NCBI RefSeq assembly: GCF_022369475.1
Contig: NZ_CP059600.1
Span: 620,001 to 684,000 of the forward strand
From: Campylobacter sp. RM12651
Lineage (GTDB): Bacteria > Campylobacterota > Campylobacteria > Campylobacterales > Campylobacteraceae
Reading direction: 5' to 3'
DNA: 64,000 bases
In this document: in pieces, positions 7,902-17,963 of the stretch
How the letters are laid out: each line of letters opens with the position of its first letter
Numbering within the stretch: position 1 is the first letter of the stretch
The notes under the pieces: generated by a model
What the model was told of the DNA's origin: nothing
Seen by the model: the letters and a program-made list of their open reading frames with translations, nothing else
Databases searched by the model: none
Translations under genes and position numbers: made by a program

Positions 7902-9302
7902 TTCAATTAATTCTTTTTCGCCTTTTTTACGAGCTGCTATGATTAATGGAACTCCGCTTAAATCATAGTGCTTTCTTAATACATTTTGTAAATAGCGTTT
8001 GTAAGAAAAATGAAGTGCTTTTGGTCTATTCATTACAAGTGCTATTTTTGGTGGTGCAACGCTATATTGAGTAGCGTAATAAATCTTAACAAGTTTGCCT
8101 TTATCGTGTGGCAATGGATGAGCTAGACAAGCTTCTTCTATGATTTGATTTAGTTTTGAAGTTTGGATTTTTTGAATGTAGTTTGAATGCACTTTTAAGA
8201 TTAAATCTAAAAGATTTTTAATACGCTTTTTACTAAGTGCTGAAACGCTAATAATAGGTGCATAGGCTAAGAATTTAAATCTATCAAGCCTTAAATGTTT
8301 GCAAACTTCATCAAATTCTTTATCACTCTTACCACATAAATCCCATTTATTTAAAACTATAATCACGCCTAAATAATTCTTACCTAAAAGCCCAGCTATT
8401 CTTTCATCAAGCTCGTTAAATCCTTCAGCAGCGTCTAATACAAGCAAGGCGATTTGAGAGTTTTCTAGCATTTTTTCGGTGCGATTTAGAGCGTATTTTT
8501 CTATACCTAAAATTTTACTTCTTCTTCTAATTCCTGCGGTATCAATAAATTCAAGCGTTTTGCCATTATATTCAATACTTTCATTTACAGGGTCAATTGT
8601 TGTTCCTGCAATGCTACTTACAACACATCTTTCATCATTTACAAGTGCGTTTAAAAGTGAGCTTTTACCTACATTTACACGCCCTAAAATTGAGATTTTT
8701 ATATGATTTTCATCAATTTCGCTAACTTCGTTAATGCCTTCTTCATCATATTCACCAGCTATATTTTCATCTAAGAAATCTTCTAAGCTAAGCTCTGAAT
8801 TATCAGGCACGAAAGTATCACGCAAATGTGAGCTTAAAAAATCATTTAATTCATCAATCCCCGTTGCGTGAGATACGCTTATATTAAATACATTTTTAAA
8901 TCCAAAACGAGTAAATTCCAAGCTTCTTTCTTCATCTTTTTTACTATCTACTTTATTAATTACTAAAGCTGTTGGTTTTTTAAGCTTTAATAAATCATAA
9001 AAATAAGCCCTATCATCATCATTTGCACCCAATTTACAATCTACCATATAAACGATTATATCAGCGTCTTTTGCTTCTTTTAAGGTGTTCTTTTTAACAT
9101 TTTGAAATAATTCATCTTTATCATCAAGCCCACCACTATCTACTAAAATAGCCTTTTTTCCATTAATATCAACTATTTTTCTATTAGTATCTCTAGTAGT
9201 GCCACTAATATCAGAAGTTATCGCTAAGCGTTCTTTTGCCAAGCGATTAAATAGTGAGCTTTTGCCAACATTTGGCTTTCCTATTAACATTATTTTTTGC
9301 AT
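7896..9302 (-). CDS. der: ribosome-assembly GTPase Der (EngA)
   Basis: A 468-residue tandem GTPase needed for 50S subunit maturation. The first G domain has GKPNVGKSS at residues 8-16, DSGG and NKVD; the second has GRVNVGKSS near 206-214, DTAGIRR and NKWD. A KH-like C-terminal domain follows, ending in [17 protein letters not shown]. An acidic linker joins the two G domains. The ATG is preceded by AAAGGA. The gene ends in a hairpin shared with the convergent CDF gene. Length and motifs are normal. Confidence 0.97.
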   Translation of the reverse strand: MQKIMLIGKPNVGKSSLFNRLAKERLAITSDISGTTRDTNRKIVDINGKKAILVDSGGLDDKDELFQNVKKNTLKEAKDADIIVYMVDCKLGANDDDRAYFYDLLKLKKPTALVINKVDSKKDEERSLEFTRFGFKNVFNISVSHATGIDELNDFLSSHLRDTFVPDNSELSLEDFLDENIAGEYDEEGINEVSEIDENHIKISILGRVNVGKSSLLNALVNDERCVVSSIAGTTIDPVNESIEYNGKTLEFIDTAGIRRRSKILGIEKYALNRTEKMLENSQIALLVLDAAEGFNELDERIAGLLGKNYLGVIIVLNKWDLCGKSDKEFDEVCKHLRLDRFKFLAYAPIISVSALSKKRIKNLLDLILKVHSNYIQKIQTSKLNQIIEEACLAHPLPHDKGKLVKIYYATQYSVAPPKIALVMNRPKALHFSYKRYLQNVLRKHYDLSGVPLIIAARKKGEKELIEE

Positions 9303-9336
9303 ATATATCCTTTATTAAAAAAGCTCATTTTAGCTA

Positions 9337-11187
9337 TTATTGTTTAAGTCCTAGCAAAGTATCTAACATTTTATCAACCGTTGTGATGATTTTAGCACTT
9401 GCACCAAAACTTGCTTGATATTTCATAAGATTACTTAATTCTTCGTTCATATCAACACCACTTACTGATTGAAATTCTGCTGTTACATTAGCCAAGATAG
9501 CTTCGTTTGTTTTGTATAAAGTATTATTGTTTTCTGCACGACTTGCTATATCTGTTGTTAAAGACCTATAAAATCCTTCAAAAGTAGCTTGAGTGCTTTC
9601 TCCTTTAGTATCATAAAAATCAATTTTATTATATTGAAGTTGATTGATTGCATTTGCTACATCGTTATTTCCATCAGCACCAGAACTACTTGCTCTAAGT
9701 AAAGTTGGGTCGTGTCTTAGGCTAGTATCTACATTTATATTGCTACCATTAGTGCCTTCAAAGAATTTCCCAAGACCAAAAATTCCAGGAAAATTAGTGC
9801 CATGATCTTCTACGCCTACTTTAAATCCATCTAGTTTAGGAATAAGACTAAAAATACCACTATCTTTTGTTTCATCATAAGAATAATCAGCTAAAAAATA
9901 ATCATCAAAATCGTTTAAATTGTTATTATCATTATTATCATCTGTATTAGAATTAATTTTTTCTAATAAACTAGAACTTCTTACTCCACCTGTCATTGAT
10001 GTGCTTGTATCAAGAGTGATTGTTTTTCTTGCTACTTCTTGACCATTATCGTTATATACGATTAAATCAAATGTGCCTGTTTTTAATCTATTATCTGCAT
10101 TCATAATAATATCATCACTCTTTAGATGAGACATTTCATTTGATAATATTTGCTTTTGAGCTGCTCTTGAGTAGATATTGTTTGTTTCTGTAATCATAGT
10201 TTTTGCAAAAGAATCAAGATTGTTTATATAATCTTGCAAAATACCATCATCAAATCCATTAGTTTGGGTATTAAACTCACGACCCCTTAAATCAAGTTGA
10301 GCTCCTAATTGTCCCCCACTTAATTTAGAAGTTAAATCAGCAGTAGTTCCATCTTGAAGCTCATAATAAATCCTTTGAAAAGGGCTTCCTGCAGCAACAC
10401 TATCTATTCTTAATGGATGAAATGTTGTCCCATCAACTATAGAAAAACCTTCAATATTTAAATGATAATCTATGCTCCCATCTTTTACATTTGTATCAAA
10501 TGAAGCATTTTGTTCTAAATTCTCTTTAAAAACTGATGATTTAACGAGTTTTGAAAGTCTTAATTCTAATTCATCTCTTTTATCTCTTAAATCATTTGCC
10601 ATAGAATCACCAGCGCTCTCACTTGCTGCTATTTGAGCATTAATTGTAGAAATATCCTTACCAATTCTATTTATTTCTTCAATAGTTAAAACTACATCAT
10701 CATTTACTGATTTTTGCATTTTAAACATATCATCTCTAGTAGCTTTTATATCTTTTGCAAGGGTTGTTGCTACTTGAACTAGATTTATTTTTGTAGCACC
10801 ATCAGCAGGGTTGCTAGCATAATTATTCCAAGCTTTTTGATAAGCTTGTAAATCATTTAAAATTCCAACATCTTTTAAATCAGGAAATCTTTGTGCTGCT
10901 TCTTCAAGTTTTGTTTTTAGATATTTAGTATGTTCAAAATTATTTGTATTATCACGCATTTTTGTGAAAACATACTCATCGTGAATTCTTACAATCTTAT
11001 CAACCTTAGTTCCAAGTCCAATATCACCAGCTGGCACATGTAAAGCATCTGCTGCTGATTGAACCACTCTTTGCCTAGTATAATAAGGATTGTTTGCATT
11101 TGTAATGTTATGTCCTGTTGTAGATATTTGAACTTGTGCAGCTCCAAGACCACTTACACCTGTATTTAGTGTTGAAAATATACTCAT
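9337..11187 (-). CDS. flgK: flagellar hook-associated protein 1
   Basis: A 616-residue hook-filament junction protein, secreted without a cleaved signal. The N-terminus MSIFSTLNTGVSGLGAAQVQ and NITNANNPYYTRQRV match the flagellar rod/hook heptad motif, and the C-terminus (EELSNLMKYQASFGASAKIITTVDKMLDTLLGL) matches the coiled-coil partner. The central region is variable, with an Asn/Asp run (NTDDNNDNNNLNDFDD). A sigma-54-type promoter lies about 40 bases upstream, so it belongs to the RpoN flagellar class. It follows no other flagellar gene and is divergent from aroQ. Confidence 0.95.
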   Translation of the reverse strand: MSIFSTLNTGVSGLGAAQVQISTTGHNITNANNPYYTRQRVVQSAADALHVPAGDIGLGTKVDKIVRIHDEYVFTKMRDNTNNFEHTKYLKTKLEEAAQRFPDLKDVGILNDLQAYQKAWNNYASNPADGATKINLVQVATTLAKDIKATRDDMFKMQKSVNDDVVLTIEEINRIGKDISTINAQIAASESAGDSMANDLRDKRDELELRLSKLVKSSVFKENLEQNASFDTNVKDGSIDYHLNIEGFSIVDGTTFHPLRIDSVAAGSPFQRIYYELQDGTTADLTSKLSGGQLGAQLDLRGREFNTQTNGFDDGILQDYINNLDSFAKTMITETNNIYSRAAQKQILSNEMSHLKSDDIIMNADNRLKTGTFDLIVYNDNGQEVARKTITLDTSTSMTGGVRSSSLLEKINSNTDDNNDNNNLNDFDDYFLADYSYDETKDSGIFSLIPKLDGFKVGVEDHGTNFPGIFGLGKFFEGTNGSNINVDTSLRHDPTLLRASSSGADGNNDVANAINQLQYNKIDFYDTKGESTQATFEGFYRSLTTDIASRAENNNTLYKTNEAILANVTAEFQSVSGVDMNEELSNLMKYQASFGASAKIITTVDKMLDTLLGLKQ

Positions 11188-11225
11188 AATTAACCTTTAA
11201 AACTTTAACTTGATTTAAGCTTGTT

Positions 11226-11242
11226 AGCAAAATATATTCCAT
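11226..11242 (-). promoter_or_regulatory. sigma-54 promoter of flgK
   Basis: Read on the minus strand: TGGAATATATTTTGCTA. The GG (-24) and GC (-12) dinucleotides are separated by exactly 10 bases, as required for RpoN promoters. It lies about 40 bases before the flgK start. Confidence 0.7.
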
Positions 11243-11380
11243 ATCGTAAAAATTTTATTAATCTTTATATTTATTTGAAATTCTTTTTTTGGATATTGAT
11301 TTAAAAAATATTTTTTAATAACTTATATTAAAATTAAAAACTTATAATCCAACATTAAAATATTTATTAAAGGAAGAAAT

Positions 11381-11866
11381 ATGAAAATAATGGTAATTCA
11401 AGGACCAAATTTAAATATGTTAGGTCAAAGAGACCCTAGAATTTATGGAACTATGACTATGGCTCAAATACATGAACAAATGAGTATAGCTGCTAAAGAA
11501 AGCAATGTTGATATAGAGTTTTATCAAAGCAATTATGAAGGCGAAATAATTGATAAAATTCAAGAGTGTGTAGGAACTTGTGATGCAATTATTATAAATG
11601 CTGGTGGATATACTCATACATCAATTGCGATTGCTGATGCAATAGCAGCTACTAGAATGCCTGTAGTTGAAGTTCATATTAGCAATATTTATGCTAGAGA
11701 AGAATTTAGAGCTAAGAGTTTCTTAAGTCCTGTTTGTGCTGGAACAATTAGTGGTTTTGGACCATTTAGTTATCATTTAGCATTACTTAGTGCTATTCAA
11801 ATGGTTCAACAGCAAAGAGCATTTATAGCAGCTCAAGAAGAAGCACTAAAAGCAAATAACGCTTAA
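11381..11866 (+). CDS. aroQ: 3-dehydroquinate dehydratase, type II
   Basis: A 161-residue dodecameric enzyme that dehydrates 3-dehydroquinate to 3-dehydroshikimate in the shikimate pathway. Motifs are [16 protein letters not shown] at residues 8-23 with the catalytic tyrosine, [26 protein letters not shown] with the catalytic histidine, and [28 protein letters not shown] precedes the ATG. The stop shares a base with the folK start (TAATG). It leads an operon running into the flagellar genes flhF-fliY; aroQ and folK share chorismate/folate-related metabolism. Confidence 0.96.
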   Translation: MKIMVIQGPNLNMLGQRDPRIYGTMTMAQIHEQMSIAAKESNVDIEFYQSNYEGEIIDKIQECVGTCDAIIINAGGYTHTSIAIADAIAATRMPVVEVHISNIYAREEFRAKSFLSPVCAGTISGFGPFSYHLALLSAIQMVQQQRAFIAAQEEALKANNA

Positions 11867-12345
11867 TGCCAAATATCAAGATAAATGAAGCGAGATATTT
11901 TAAAAGGATTAAGTATTATCCGTATTTTAGTAAGGATAATAAAGCTTATAAATATTTAGCTTTAATTTCTCTTGGTAGTAATATAGAGCCTGAGTGTGAA
12001 AGATTTGTAAGATTATTTAAAAAATTAAAATCTGATAGAAGATTTAAGATTATTCAAACTTCAGCATTATTAATAAATGAAGCTTTTGGGTATAAAGAGC
12101 AAAAAGATTTTACAAATGCTTTAATGTTTGTTAAAACAAGTCTTCACGCAAGAGAGCTTTTAAAAGTTTTACAACACTATGAAAATATTTTTCATAGGAC
12201 AAGAAGTTTTAAAAATGCACCTAGAACTCTTGATTTAGATATTGTTTATTTTAGTGAAAAAACATATTGCGATAAGAGATTAGTATTACCACATTATGGT
12301 GCAGAAGATAGGATTAGTATAACTTTAGTATTAGGAACAATGTAA
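11866..12345 (+). CDS. folK: 2-amino-4-hydroxy-6-hydroxymethyldihydropteridine diphosphokinase
   Basis: HPPK, which transfers pyrophosphate from ATP to the pterin in folate synthesis. The core begins with YLALISLGSNIEPECERF at about residues 28-45 and ends with the signature APRTLDLDIVYF, which carries the Mg-binding aspartates. NEAFGYKEQKDFTNALM fits the substrate loop. About 27 residues precede the core, an extension compared with E. coli. At 159 residues it is otherwise the usual length. Start and stop overlap or closely adjoin aroQ and flhF. Confidence 0.92.
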   Translation: MPNIKINEARYFKRIKYYPYFSKDNKAYKYLALISLGSNIEPECERFVRLFKKLKSDRRFKIIQTSALLINEAFGYKEQKDFTNALMFVKTSLHARELLKVLQHYENIFHRTRSFKNAPRTLDLDIVYFSEKTYCDKRLVLPHYGAEDRISITLVLGTM

Positions 12346-12354
12346 GGAAAAAAT

Positions 12355-13623
12355 ATGGCAATTAGGCAAGATAGTTTTAGAGTAGAAAAAGGACAAGATT
12401 ATTTAGCTTATGTTAGAGATTATTATGGAGATGAAGCTGAAATAGTTGCTGTAACTCAAGTAGAAGGAAGAACTCCAACAAGCCCTGCTATGGTAGAAGT
12501 AGTTGTAGCTATTAATGATACAAAAGAAAAAAAGCAACCAATTGTAAATAAAAGAGCAGCGTTACACTACGAAAATAGCTTAAAAGAATTTAAAAGCGAT
12601 AATTTTGATAGAAAAATAGCTATAGAAAATAAGCAAAATCAAAATGAAAATAAACCACTTAATCAAGATTTAAATTCTAAAAAAGAATTATCTAGATTAA
12701 AGTTTAATCCTAATTCTAGCAATAAGTCAAAAGATGATAAGCAATTATTAAATGAGTTAAATAGCAAAGTAGATTATTTAATGAGTATGAGATGGGGAGA
12801 ACTTGCTCCTGCTAGAAATAATCTTGAAATTCCACCTGAGTTTGCATTAATTTATGATAAAGCAAAAAAAAGTGATATGTTACAAACTCATTTAGATGAA
12901 ATTATGAGAGCAACTCTTAAAAATATGCCAAAAGCTTTATTGAGTAATAAAGAAGCAATTACTAGATATTTTACAACCTTACTTAAGAGTATGATACCTT
13001 GCAGAGTTGATGCACCTATTAGAAAACAAAAAATAATTATGTTAGTTGGCCCAACAGGGGTTGGCAAGACTACAACATTAGCTAAGCTAGCTTATAGATA
13101 CGCATACGGAAGCAAAAGATACAAAACTGCTATAGTTTCACTTGATAATTTTAGACTAGGTGCTAAAGAGCAATTAGCTGAATATGCTAGGACTATGAGA
13201 TTACCAATTGCATTTGTATCAACCGAAGAAGATTTACATAAAAACCTTGAGACTTTAAGTGGTTATGATGTGGTTTTAATAGATTCAACCGGTAATTCTC
13301 AATATGATAAAACAAAAATTGAAAAATTAGAAAGTTATTTAAAGGCTAGTGAGAGTGAAATTGAAGTTGCATTAGTATTAAATGCAGGTATGAAGTATGA
13401 TGATATGGAAGAGACTTTTAATGCTTTTAATGCTTTAAATATTGATACTTTAATACTTACAAAATTTGATGAAACTAGAGCTTTTGGTAATATTTTTTCA
13501 TTAATTTTTAATATTAAAAAACCTGTTTCGTTTTTTTCAATAGGTCAGAATGTTCCTGATGATATTTTAGTAGCTAATAGCGAGTATTTAATTAAATGCG
13601 TTTTAGATGGATTTAAAGGATAA
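12355..13623 (+). CDS. flhF: SRP-type GTPase FlhF, flagellar placement and biosynthesis regulator
   Basis: A 422-residue signal-recognition-type GTPase that places the polar flagellum and, in Campylobacter, is needed for RpoN-dependent flagellar gene expression. Domains: an N-terminal B domain (residues 1-150), charged and variable at 60-135; the N domain; and the G domain with P-loop GPTGVGKTTT at 232-241. The G3 region reads DSTGNSQYD, where most SRP GTPases have DTAGR, and TKFDE provides base recognition. It is followed after three bases by flhG, which stimulates its GTPase activity. Confidence 0.95.
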   Translation: MAIRQDSFRVEKGQDYLAYVRDYYGDEAEIVAVTQVEGRTPTSPAMVEVVVAINDTKEKKQPIVNKRAALHYENSLKEFKSDNFDRKIAIENKQNQNENKPLNQDLNSKKELSRLKFNPNSSNKSKDDKQLLNELNSKVDYLMSMRWGELAPARNNLEIPPEFALIYDKAKKSDMLQTHLDEIMRATLKNMPKALLSNKEAITRYFTTLLKSMIPCRVDAPIRKQKIIMLVGPTGVGKTTTLAKLAYRYAYGSKRYKTAIVSLDNFRLGAKEQLAEYARTMRLPIAFVSTEEDLHKNLETLSGYDVVLIDSTGNSQYDKTKIEKLESYLKASESEIEVALVLNAGMKYDDMEETFNAFNALNIDTLILTKFDETRAFGNIFSLIFNIKKPVSFFSIGQNVPDDILVANSEYLIKCVLDGFKG

Positions 13624-13626
13624 ATT

Positions 13627-14493
13627 ATGCAAACACAAGCTGATAAATTAAATGAGCTTATGAAAAATGAGCATAAAGTAAATAAGAAAAATACAAAATT
13701 TATTGCAATTACAAGTGGTAAAGGTGGGGTTGGCAAAAGCACAATAAGTGCTAATATTGCTAATTTACTTGCAAATGATGGATATAAAGTAGGTCTTTTT
13801 GATGCTGATATTGGTCTTGCAAATCTTGATGTAATTTTAAATGTGAAAATAGGTAAAAATTTATTACATGTTTTAAAAGGAGAATGTAAGCTAGCTGATA
13901 TTATCAAACAAGTAAAACCGAATTTAAAACTAATCCCAGGTGATAGTGGTGGAGAGATTTTAAAATACAATAATTCAAGTTATTTTGACGCTTTTTTAGA
14001 AGATGCTGAATTATTAGAAGATTTAGACTTTTTGATAATTGATACTGGTGCTGGTATTGGTGGAACTACTTTACATTTTTTAGAAATTGCTGATGAAGTT
14101 ATTGTTGTAACTACACCTGATCCTGCTGCAATTACTGACGCTTATGCTACTATTAAAGTTACTTCTGATGTAAGAAATGATTTTTTAATGCTTTTTAATG
14201 TGGTAAAAAGCGAAAAAGAAGCACTAGATTTATTTACAAATATTTCAAAAGTTGCATCAGCAAATATTAAAAATAATCCTGAATTAAAATATTTAGGATA
14301 CTTAGAAAGCTCTGCTTATGTTATTGATTGTATTAAAAGTAGAGTTTTATTTTCTCAAAGTTCGTCAAGAGAAACTAATCAATTAAAAAAAGCTACTAAT
14401 AATCTTTTATCAAGATTGGAACGAAATGTGCTTAAAGATTCTGATTCAGGAAATATAAAAAGCTTTTTTAAGAGATTAATTGATAGGATTTAA
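13627..14493 (+). CDS. flhG: MinD/ParA-type ATPase FlhG, flagellar number regulator
   Basis: A 288-residue deviant-Walker ATPase (also called YlxH/FleN) that limits flagellar number and, in Campylobacter, affects division-site choice. SGKGGVGKST at residues 30-39 is the deviant P-loop with its signature lysine. DADIGLANLDVILN, LIIDTGAGIGG and TTPDPAAITDAYATIK follow as in MinD. The N-terminal QTQADKLNELMK matches the FlhF-activating DQAxxL-type peptide. The C-terminal tail has no obvious amphipathic helix beyond FFKRLIDRI. Confidence 0.95.
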   Translation: MQTQADKLNELMKNEHKVNKKNTKFIAITSGKGGVGKSTISANIANLLANDGYKVGLFDADIGLANLDVILNVKIGKNLLHVLKGECKLADIIKQVKPNLKLIPGDSGGEILKYNNSSYFDAFLEDAELLEDLDFLIIDTGAGIGGTTLHFLEIADEVIVVTTPDPAAITDAYATIKVTSDVRNDFLMLFNVVKSEKEALDLFTNISKVASANIKNNPELKYLGYLESSAYVIDCIKSRVLFSQSSSRETNQLKKATNNLLSRLERNVLKDSDSGNIKSFFKRLIDRI

Positions 14494-14498
14494 GGTAT

Positions 14499-14852
14499 AT
14501 GAGAACGGATAATTATATTGCTTTTGTTACAGTTTGTGGATTTTTTATAGGTTTTATTTGTGCTGTATTTAAGATTGATGATCCGTTTATGATGATAGGT
14601 TTTACCTTATTTACTACTTTTGTTTTTTATATTTTAATTCACCTTGTTGTTCTTAATTTTGTTGATGCAAAGAAATTAGGTAGTAGGAATTTTGATAAAT
14701 TTGCTTATGAAAATACCACAAATCATTTCATAAAAGAGCTTGAAATTAGAGAAAATAGAATGGATAAGATTATTCAGAGTGTAGAAAGTGAATTAGAAAT
14801 TATCAAAAAGCAAACAAAACCTGCAAGGAAATATAATGCAAAAGCGGCTTAA
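14499..14852 (+). CDS. small conserved membrane protein in the flagellar operon
   Basis: A 117-residue protein with two membrane helices (about residues 6-27 and 32-54) and a basic helical tail (about 75-117) ending in KQTKPARKYNAKAA. It lies between flhG and fliA and overlaps fliA by 17 bases. C. jejuni has a membrane protein in the same place (recalled as Cj0062c). The position suggests a flagellar assembly or placement role, but nothing in the sequence proves it. Confidence 0.75.
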   Translation: MRTDNYIAFVTVCGFFIGFICAVFKIDDPFMMIGFTLFTTFVFYILIHLVVLNFVDAKKLGSRNFDKFAYENTTNHFIKELEIRENRMDKIIQSVESELEIIKKQTKPARKYNAKAA

Positions 14853-15531
14853 TGCGTATGCAAGTGCTTTAAGAAATGCTCAAGATGAATTAGCTGTTAA
14901 ATATCAACCAGCATTAAGAGCTATGGCATTTAGATTAAAAGAACGCTTGCCTGCTAGTGTTGATGTTAATGATTTAATAGGTGTTGGGACTGAAGAATTA
15001 ATCAAATTAGCAAGACGCTATGATGATTTACAAAATGATAATTTTTGGGGATATGCTAGAAAAAGAGTATATGGTTCTATGCTTGATTTTTTAAGAAGTC
15101 TTGATACTTTAAGCAGAAGCAATAGAAAAATTGTAAAAGATATAGAAAAAATAATAAATGATTATATAAATGATTTTGATGAAGAACCAAGTGATGAGTA
15201 TTTAGCAAGTGAATTAGGTATAGATATAGATAAGATTAAAGAAGCAAGATTAGCACAATCAATTAGCTATATCGTTCCATTAGATGAACAATTACAAGTA
15301 TTAAGCGATGAAGACGCTAATGAAAGACTTGATAAAGAAAATTTATTAGAAAAAATTACCGAAGTTTTAGAAGAATTAAATGAAAGAGAACAATTGATTA
15401 TTCAGTTATATTTTTATGAAGAGCTTAGTTTAAAAGAAATTAGTGAAATTTTGCAAATTAGCGAATCAAGAGTATCGCAGTTGCAAAGTAGGGTAATTAA
15501 TACATTAAGAAAAAGGCTAATTGATGGCTGA
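14836..15531 (+). CDS. fliA: RNA polymerase sigma factor for flagellar genes (sigma-28)
   Basis: A 231-residue FliA that directs transcription of late flagellar genes such as flagellin. Region 2 is visible in VDVNDLIGVGTEELIKLARRYD and FWGYARKRVYGSMLDFLRSLD. Region 4 shows LNEREQLIIQLYFYEELSLKEISEILQISESRVSQLQSRV, a full helix-turn-helix. The start at 14836 lies within the previous gene. The C-terminus overlaps fliM by eight bases. A matching sigma-28 -10 box occurs before flgL in this window. Confidence 0.96.
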   Translation: MQKRLNAYASALRNAQDELAVKYQPALRAMAFRLKERLPASVDVNDLIGVGTEELIKLARRYDDLQNDNFWGYARKRVYGSMLDFLRSLDTLSRSNRKIVKDIEKIINDYINDFDEEPSDEYLASELGIDIDKIKEARLAQSISYIVPLDEQLQVLSDEDANERLDKENLLEKITEVLEELNEREQLIIQLYFYEELSLKEISEILQISESRVSQLQSRVINTLRKRLIDG

Positions 15532-16624
15532 TATTTTATCTCAAGAAGAAATAGACGCACTTTTAAATTCCGTTGATTCAGCCGATAGTGTCCCTGAAGT
15601 AAAGAAAGAAAACGATGAAAGGCAAATCATAATATATGATTTTAAGCGTCCAAATCGTGTTAGTAAAGAGCAACTTCGTGCAGTAAAAGGAATTCATGAT
15701 AAATTAGCAAGAAGCCTTGCTACTCAAATTTCTCAAATGATGAGAAGTATGGTGGAAATAAAGCTACATTCAGTTGACCAGATGACTTATGGTGAGTTTT
15801 TGATGTCTTTACCAAATCCTACTAGCTTTAATGTTTTTTCAATCAAGCCTTTAGATGGAACTTGTGTTTTAGAGATAAATCCTAGTATTGCCTTTCCTAT
15901 GATTGATAAGTTATTAGGCGGAGCTGGAGAAGGAAGTGAAAAAAATAGAGAATTAACAGATATTGAGATTAACTTACTTGATAGTATTTTAAGAATTATG
16001 ATGGGTAGGCTTAAAGAAAGCTGGTCAATAATTACTGATATGTATCCTAGCGTAGAAGCTAAAGAAAGTAGCCCAAGTGTAGTCCAAATTGTAAGCCAAA
16101 ACGAAATAGTAATAATGGTTGTAATGGAGCTTACTATAGGTAATAATAGCGGTATGATTAATATTTGTTATCCTGTAATTTATTTAGAACCAATTTTAGG
16201 TCGTTTAGCAAATCGTGATGTAATGCTAGGCGAAACAAGTGCTAAAAAAAGTAGAAATAAAGAAATCAAAACCTTAGTAGGTCGTGCTGATATGGTCTAT
16301 GAAGTGATTTTAGGTAAGGCTTTTATTAGTGTAGAAGAATTTTTAGGACTTGAGAATGGAAATATTATTAAGTTAAATAGAAATGCTGATGATAAAGCTA
16401 TTGTGAGCGTTGATGGAAAAGATGTATTTTTAGCTCAATTTGGTATTCATAGATACCAAAAATCAATTAAGATTTTAGATTTAATTAAAACTGATAAAGA
16501 TGAGGTTAAAAACATACTTGAAGCTTACGAACTAGAGCGTAAAACAAAGGCTGCAGAATTTGATAAAGTAGTAGAAATTCAAGAAGAATTGTCAATGGAA
16601 GATGAGGAAAAATTAGATGATTGA
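15524..16624 (+). CDS. fliM: flagellar motor switch protein FliM
   Basis: A 366-residue C-ring component. The N-terminus MADILSQEEIDALLNSV is the CheY-P binding segment. It is followed by the CheC-like middle domain (LTDIEINLLDSILRIMMGRLKESW) and a C-terminal SpoA domain (about 285-345). I prefer ATG 15524 over the adjacent in-frame TTG at 15521 because it begins the conserved MADILSQ sequence. It overlaps fliA upstream and fliY downstream by eight bases each. Confidence 0.96.
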   Translation: MADILSQEEIDALLNSVDSADSVPEVKKENDERQIIIYDFKRPNRVSKEQLRAVKGIHDKLARSLATQISQMMRSMVEIKLHSVDQMTYGEFLMSLPNPTSFNVFSIKPLDGTCVLEINPSIAFPMIDKLLGGAGEGSEKNRELTDIEINLLDSILRIMMGRLKESWSIITDMYPSVEAKESSPSVVQIVSQNEIVIMVVMELTIGNNSGMINICYPVIYLEPILGRLANRDVMLGETSAKKSRNKEIKTLVGRADMVYEVILGKAFISVEEFLGLENGNIIKLNRNADDKAIVSVDGKDVFLAQFGIHRYQKSIKILDLIKTDKDEVKNILEAYELERKTKAAEFDKVVEIQEELSMEDEEKLDD

Positions 16625-17432
16625 TGAGTTTTTAGGTTTATTTGTAAATGAATGTATTGCCACTATTGAAGGGCTTACAGGAAAAAGTGCTAGATTTAGT
16701 GAATATAGTGAGTTTGATATTAAAAACAATGCCTTAAAACCACCTATTTTAAAAGCTGTTTTTAAAAGCGAAGATAAAGAATTTGCATTTTTATCAAGTC
16801 CTGTTTTAATGAGTGCGATTTCTGAATGGATGATGGGTGAAGAAGAAATCTCAATGAATGAGAATTTAGGCACAGATGAGCTTGACGCTAGCAAAGAAGC
16901 AATTAGCAATATATTTTCAGCATTTTCAACTTCATTAAATGCACAAAAAGATTTACCTAAGTTTAATTTTAGCTTAGAAAAATGTGAGTTTTTGACTGAT
17001 GAGTGTGATTTATCTAAGTTTTATAAAATTTATTTTTATGATGTAAATATCAATGATTTAAATGAGCAAATAAGTCTTGCTATCAATGAAAAAGCTTATA
17101 AGCTTTTAAATCCTAATTCAAATTCTACAAAAGAAAGTGAAGTAAGTGCGCCTAAAATGGATTTGGGTGAGTTAAAAAATATTAATTTAATAATGGATGT
17201 AAAGCTTCCGATTAGAGTTAGAATTGGTAGTAAAAAAATGCTTTTAAAAGATGTTTTAACAATGGATATAGGTTCTGTTATTGAGCTTGACCAATTAGCA
17301 AATGACCCTTTAGAAATCTTAGTTGGGGATAAATGTTTTGCTGAAGGAGAAGTTGTTATTGTTGATGGAAATTTTGGTGTTCAAATTACTAAAATCGGAG
17401 ATAAAAAAGAAAGGTTAGAAAGTCTTAGATGA
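16617..17432 (+). CDS. fliY: flagellar motor switch protein FliY (FliN-type)
   Basis: A 271-residue C-ring protein combining a CheC/FliY-like N-terminal region with a C-terminal SpoA (FliN) domain. The SpoA domain runs from about residue 183: INLIMDVKLPIRVRIGSKKM, LTMDIGSVIELDQLANDPLEI, GEVVIVDGNFGVQITKI. The N-terminal half is acidic and lacks a clear CheY-P phosphatase motif. It overlaps fliM at its start and the LOG-family gene at its end (ATGA). The fliM-fliY pair builds the switch complex. Confidence 0.93.
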   Translation: MIDEFLGLFVNECIATIEGLTGKSARFSEYSEFDIKNNALKPPILKAVFKSEDKEFAFLSSPVLMSAISEWMMGEEEISMNENLGTDELDASKEAISNIFSAFSTSLNAQKDLPKFNFSLEKCEFLTDECDLSKFYKIYFYDVNINDLNEQISLAINEKAYKLLNPNSNSTKESEVSAPKMDLGELKNINLIMDVKLPIRVRIGSKKMLLKDVLTMDIGSVIELDQLANDPLEILVGDKCFAEGEVVIVDGNFGVQITKIGDKKERLESLR

Positions 17433-17956
17433 AATCAGTTACAATTTTTGGCTCGGCTAGATTTGATGAAAATAATAAATATTATAAAGACGCTTTTGAA
17501 TTAAGTGAAGTTCTAGCAAAGAACGGCTATAGCATTACTACAGGTGGTGGCGGTGGTATTATGCACGCTGCTAATAAAGCTGCTTTTTTAGTTGGCGGGG
17601 TTGAGAGTATTGGTATTAATATAAAATTACCAATGGAACAAAGATTAAATGAATATTGCACTAAATCTATTGAATTTAGCGATTTATCTTTAAGAAAAAA
17701 AGCCTTAATGCAAAATGATGTAATGATAGTTTGTGCTGGTGGATACGGAACTTTAGATGAATTATTTGAAGTTTTAACCTTAGCTCAAACAAAATTAAGA
17801 AATTATAAAATCATTTTATATAACGAAGAATTTTTTAAACCATTAGTTGATTTTTTTAAAAATACACTTTTAAATTCCGGTGCAATTGATGAGAGTTCTT
17901 TAAATATTTTTAGCATAGCAAATACACCTAGTGAAGTTTTAGACTTAATAAAATAA
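17429..17956 (+). CDS. LOG-family protein (Rossmann-fold nucleotide 5'-monophosphate phosphoribohydrolase-like)
   Basis: A 175-residue protein of the family once labelled lysine decarboxylase. Motifs are IFGSARF near the N-terminus, TGGGGGIMHAANKAAF, RKKALMQNDV (conserved Arg/Lys), and the catalytic GGYGTLDELFEVLT. Family members cleave ribose phosphate from nucleotide monophosphates, including cytokinin-type substrates; the physiological substrate in Campylobacter is unknown. It is last in the flagellar operon and overlaps fliY by four bases. A flagellar function is not implied. Confidence 0.9.
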   Translation: MKSVTIFGSARFDENNKYYKDAFELSEVLAKNGYSITTGGGGGIMHAANKAAFLVGGVESIGINIKLPMEQRLNEYCTKSIEFSDLSLRKKALMQNDVMIVCAGGYGTLDELFEVLTLAQTKLRNYKIILYNEEFFKPLVDFFKNTLLNSGAIDESSLNIFSIANTPSEVLDLIK

Positions 17957-17963
17957 TTTTTTT

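Noticed and set aside
13545-13970. Minus-strand frame of 141 residues
   Set aside because: It lies wholly over flhF/flhG, both well supported; its composition is typical of antisense reading.
15521-15523. TTG start of fliM
   Set aside because: The adjacent ATG 15524 begins the conserved MADILSQEEIDALL segment.
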